Positions 14,956 to 16,650 of a stretch of 16,650 nucleotides of DNA are shown piece by piece. Position 1 is the stretch's first letter, and every line of letters begins with the position of its first letter. The stretch is from G020354785 sp964580815 (GTDB lineage Bacteria > Bacteroidota > Bacteroidia > Bacteroidales > UBA10428), in assembly GCA_964580815.1 (NCBI GenBank), contig CAZOLY010000070.1:1-16650 (forward strand), written 5' to 3'. A program made the position numbers and the translations under genes. The notes beneath the pieces were generated by a model. The model was not told the origin of the DNA, made no database searches, and worked only from the letters and a program-made list of their open reading frames with translations.

Positions 14956-16284
14956 ATGGAATATTTAGTTGGTAAAAGAGAACACTTTCCCGGGATCGGA
15001 AAGATCAGGTTTGAAGGGAAAGAATCAAAGAATCCGCTTGCTTTCAGGTTTTACGATGAGAACAAGGTTGTGGCGGGCAAGACAATGAAAGACTATTTCA
15101 GGTTTTCAATGGCTTACTGGCATACACTATGCGGGACAGGCAGTGATCCTTTCGGACCGGGGACAAAGAAGTTCCCCTGGGATGAAAGCAGTGATGTCAT
15201 AGAAAAGGCAAAAGATAAGATGGATGCCGCATTCGAGTTCATGACAAAGATTGGGATACCATTTTATTGTTTCCATGACTTTGACCTGGTAGCTGAAGGC
15301 AGCACTATTGCGGAATCTGAAAAGAGGCTGCAAACTATGGTCGGGTATGCAAAAGAGAAGCAGAAAGATTCCGGAGTAAAATTATTGTGGGGCACTGCGA
15401 ATGTCTTTTCCCATGAAAGGTATATGAACGGTGCATCCACGAATCCCGATTTTAATGTTGTATGTTATGCAGGGACACAGGTAAAGAATGCCATTGATGC
15501 CACCATTGCCCTTGGCGGACAGAATTATGTCTTCTGGGGCGGCCGTGAGGGATATATGTCACTGCTTAATACGAATATGAAGAGAGAAAAAGAGCACCTC
15601 GCAAGGTTCCTGACCATGGCAAGGGACTATGGGAGGAAAAACGGATTCAAGGGCACCTTCCTTATCGAACCCAAACCTATGGAGCCTACAAAGCACCAGT
15701 ATGATTTCGACACAGAGACCGTCATAGGGTTCCTGAGGAATTACGGACTGGCAGGTGACTTCAAACTTAATATAGAAGTTAACCATGCCACACTTGCAGG
15801 CCATACTTTCCAGCATGAGCTGCAGTGTGCTGCTGATGCCGGACTGCTGGGCAGCATTGATGCAAACAGAGGCGACTACCAGAACGGGTGGGACACCGAC
15901 CAGTTCCCTGTAAATATTTATGAGCTTGCAGAGACGATGCTGGTAATAATCGAGGCAGGAGGCTTTACTACGGGGGGTGTAAACTTCGATGCCAAGACAA
16001 GGCGTAACTCGACCGACCTCGAGGATATATTCATATCACATATTGCAGGCATGGATGCTTTTGCCAGGGCCCTGCTTATTGCTTACGATATCCTGGAAAA
16101 GTCAGGTTACAAAAAGATGAGAAAGCAGCGCTATGCTTCCTATGATAGCGGTGATGGCAAGGCATTCGAAGAAGGGAAAATGGGCCTCGAAAAGCTGAGG
16201 GAGCTTGCAATAAAGAACGGAGAACCCAAACAGATCAGCGGCAAGCAGGAGCTTTACGAAGCAATAATAAATCAATATATTTAG
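14956..16284 (+). CDS. xylA: Xylose isomerase
   Basis: A 442-residue class II xylose isomerase, full length. It converts D-xylose to D-xylulose in the cytoplasm with two divalent metals. Every catalytic residue is in place: His107 and Asp110 (FHDFD), Glu238 and Lys240 (LIEPKP), Glu274 and His277 (NIEVNHA), Asp302 (DANRGD), Asp313 and Asp315 (GWDTDQFP) and Asp345 (GVNFDAK). All are shifted by six from the numbering of the Thermotoga enzymes, showing an ungapped core. The class II N-terminal extension (EYLVGKREHFPGIGKIRFEG) and WGGREGY are also present. The start ATG follows a purine-poor ACAAACAAAT stretch rather than a Shine-Dalgarno sequence. It follows xylB by 121 bases, a gap holding a possible operator and weak promoter, and is followed by a strong terminator, so it ends the cluster. 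No xylose transporter gene follows. Confidence 0.98.
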   Translation: MEYLVGKREHFPGIGKIRFEGKESKNPLAFRFYDENKVVAGKTMKDYFRFSMAYWHTLCGTGSDPFGPGTKKFPWDESSDVIEKAKDKMDAAFEFMTKIGIPFYCFHDFDLVAEGSTIAESEKRLQTMVGYAKEKQKDSGVKLLWGTANVFSHERYMNGASTNPDFNVVCYAGTQVKNAIDATIALGGQNYVFWGGREGYMSLLNTNMKREKEHLARFLTMARDYGRKNGFKGTFLIEPKPMEPTKHQYDFDTETVIGFLRNYGLAGDFKLNIEVNHATLAGHTFQHELQCAADAGLLGSIDANRGDYQNGWDTDQFPVNIYELAETMLVIIEAGGFTTGGVNFDAKTRRNSTDLEDIFISHIAGMDAFARALLIAYDILEKSGYKKMRKQRYASYDSGDGKAFEEGKMGLEKLRELAIKNGEPKQISGKQELYEAIINQYI

Positions 16285-16320
16285 ATCTTTATATTAGCAG
16301 ATCGTTTCAACTTTAAAATT

Positions 16321-16346
16321 AAGGCGCCTTAACGAGGTGCCTTTTT
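16321..16346 (+). terminator. Intrinsic terminator after xylA
   Basis: AAGGCGCC (16321-16328) pairs with GGTGCCTT (16336-16343), with one G-U pair, around a 7-base loop, and runs into TTTTT (16342-16346). It lies 37 bases after the xylA stop and marks the end of the xylose transcript. Confidence 0.88.
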
Positions 16347-16351
16347 GTTTT

Positions 16352-16486
16352 CTATAACTCAACACTAATATGAAGTTTTCCACCTAATCCGGTTTCAATA
16401 ATCTTTCTTAGTGTTGAAATCCGGATATCACTTGATGCCCTTTCTATTTTAGATATATAGCTACGTTTTGCAATCTGGATTTTAAA
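16352..16486 (-). pseudogene. 5'-truncated XRE-type antitoxin remnant
   Basis: Read by hand on the minus strand, 44 residues end with TAG at 16352-16354 and include AKRSYISKIERASSDIRIST then LRKIIETGLGGKLHISVEL. This is the second half of a helix-turn-helix plus the tail of XRE-type (HigA-like) antitoxins, where SDIRxSTLxxII-xGLGG-L is a well-known ending. Upstream in the same frame there is a TGA immediately before the first codon and no start codon, so the N-terminal part, including the first helices of the DNA-binding domain, is missing. It cannot be expressed as a complete antitoxin. The matching toxin gene is not seen. It ends right beside the xylA terminator. Confidence 0.72.
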
Positions 16487-16650
16487 TCATTGCAGTCCAT
16501 CTACCTTTTAAGTATTCTTTGATTGAAGATATGTTCAGAAGCTTCTCTTTCTTTTCAGCTTCCAGTTTGATTTCTTTACTCCCACTTATTAATGATTCTA
16601 ATGGTATTCCCAGGTATCTGTTTAATAAGGTTATCATCTTTAATGTTAAG
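16482..16650 (-). CDS. HigA-like (COG5499-type) antitoxin, C-terminal part (5' end outside window)
   Basis: An open minus-strand frame enters from the right edge and ends with TAA at 16482-16484, giving 55 residues: LTLKMITLLNRYLGIPLESL, a charged stretch rich in Lys and Glu, then SSIKEYLKGR and WTAMI. The LTLKMI-x-LN-x-LGIPLESLI segment matches the region just after the helix-turn-helix in COG5499 HigA-like antitoxins (from memory of the family). Its end overlaps the start of the truncated XRE remnant by 5 bases. The last few residues could derive from the junction between the two genes, so this gene may itself have a changed C-terminus. Whether the upstream part, and a toxin gene, are intact lies beyond the window. 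Confidence 0.6.
   Translation of the reverse strand, partial: LTLKMITLLNRYLGIPLESLISGSKEIKLEAEKKEKLLNISSIKEYLKGRWTAMI

Noticed and set aside
16352..16650. One antitoxin gene broken by a single frameshift
   Set aside because: The right-hand fragment already contains the region after its helix-turn-helix, while the left-hand fragment is again a helix-turn-helix tail of another type, so they come from two genes.

Overview
The window reads as a Bacteroidota chromosome segment. Evidence for this is a SusC/SusD pair, an STN-domain SusC paired with an ECF sigma factor and a FecR anti-sigma factor, a protein with a type IX secretion (T9SS) sorting tail, a TTTG / TAnnTTTG promoter, AT-rich spacers and few Shine-Dalgarno sequences. 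The T9SS tail and overall character suggest an environmental member (Marinilabiliales/Prolixibacteraceae-like); this lineage guess is inference.

Layout. (1) 2-247, the end of a sensor histidine kinase, convergent with (2) 275-982, a minus-strand CbbY-like HAD phosphatase whose nucleophilic Asp appears as Asn. (3) 983-1316, an AT-rich divergent spacer holding a 24-bp tandem repeat. (4) 1317-9656, a plus-strand glycan-uptake locus: ECF sigma factor, FecR anti-sigma factor, STN-SusC transporter, SusD lipoprotein and an IPT-domain surface glycan-binding lipoprotein, closed by a bidirectional terminator at 9703-9735. (5) 9757-12210, a minus-strand T9SS-secreted protein with two nearly identical CBM9-like units and no recognisable catalytic domain. 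(6) 12211-12561, a divergent regulatory spacer with a promoter and a strong inverted repeat. (7) 12562-16284, a xylose catabolic cluster: Nudix-derived regulator, xylulokinase and xylose isomerase, ended by a terminator at 16321-16346. (8) 16352-16650, two abutting minus-strand antitoxin-like coding remnants, one clearly 5'-truncated.

How the genes may work together. The STN domain of SusC would report glycan engagement to FecR, releasing the ECF factor to raise expression of the uptake genes. SusC/SusD and the third lipoprotein would capture and import oligosaccharide. The secreted tandem CBM9-like protein could bind polysaccharide outside the cell. Imported or liberated xylose would be converted by XylA to xylulose and by XylB to xylulose-5-phosphate under the Nudix-type regulator. 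A xylan-like or xyloglucan-like substrate is inferred from neighbourhood and from the family of the third lipoprotein; no glycoside hydrolase or dedicated xylose transporter lies in the window.
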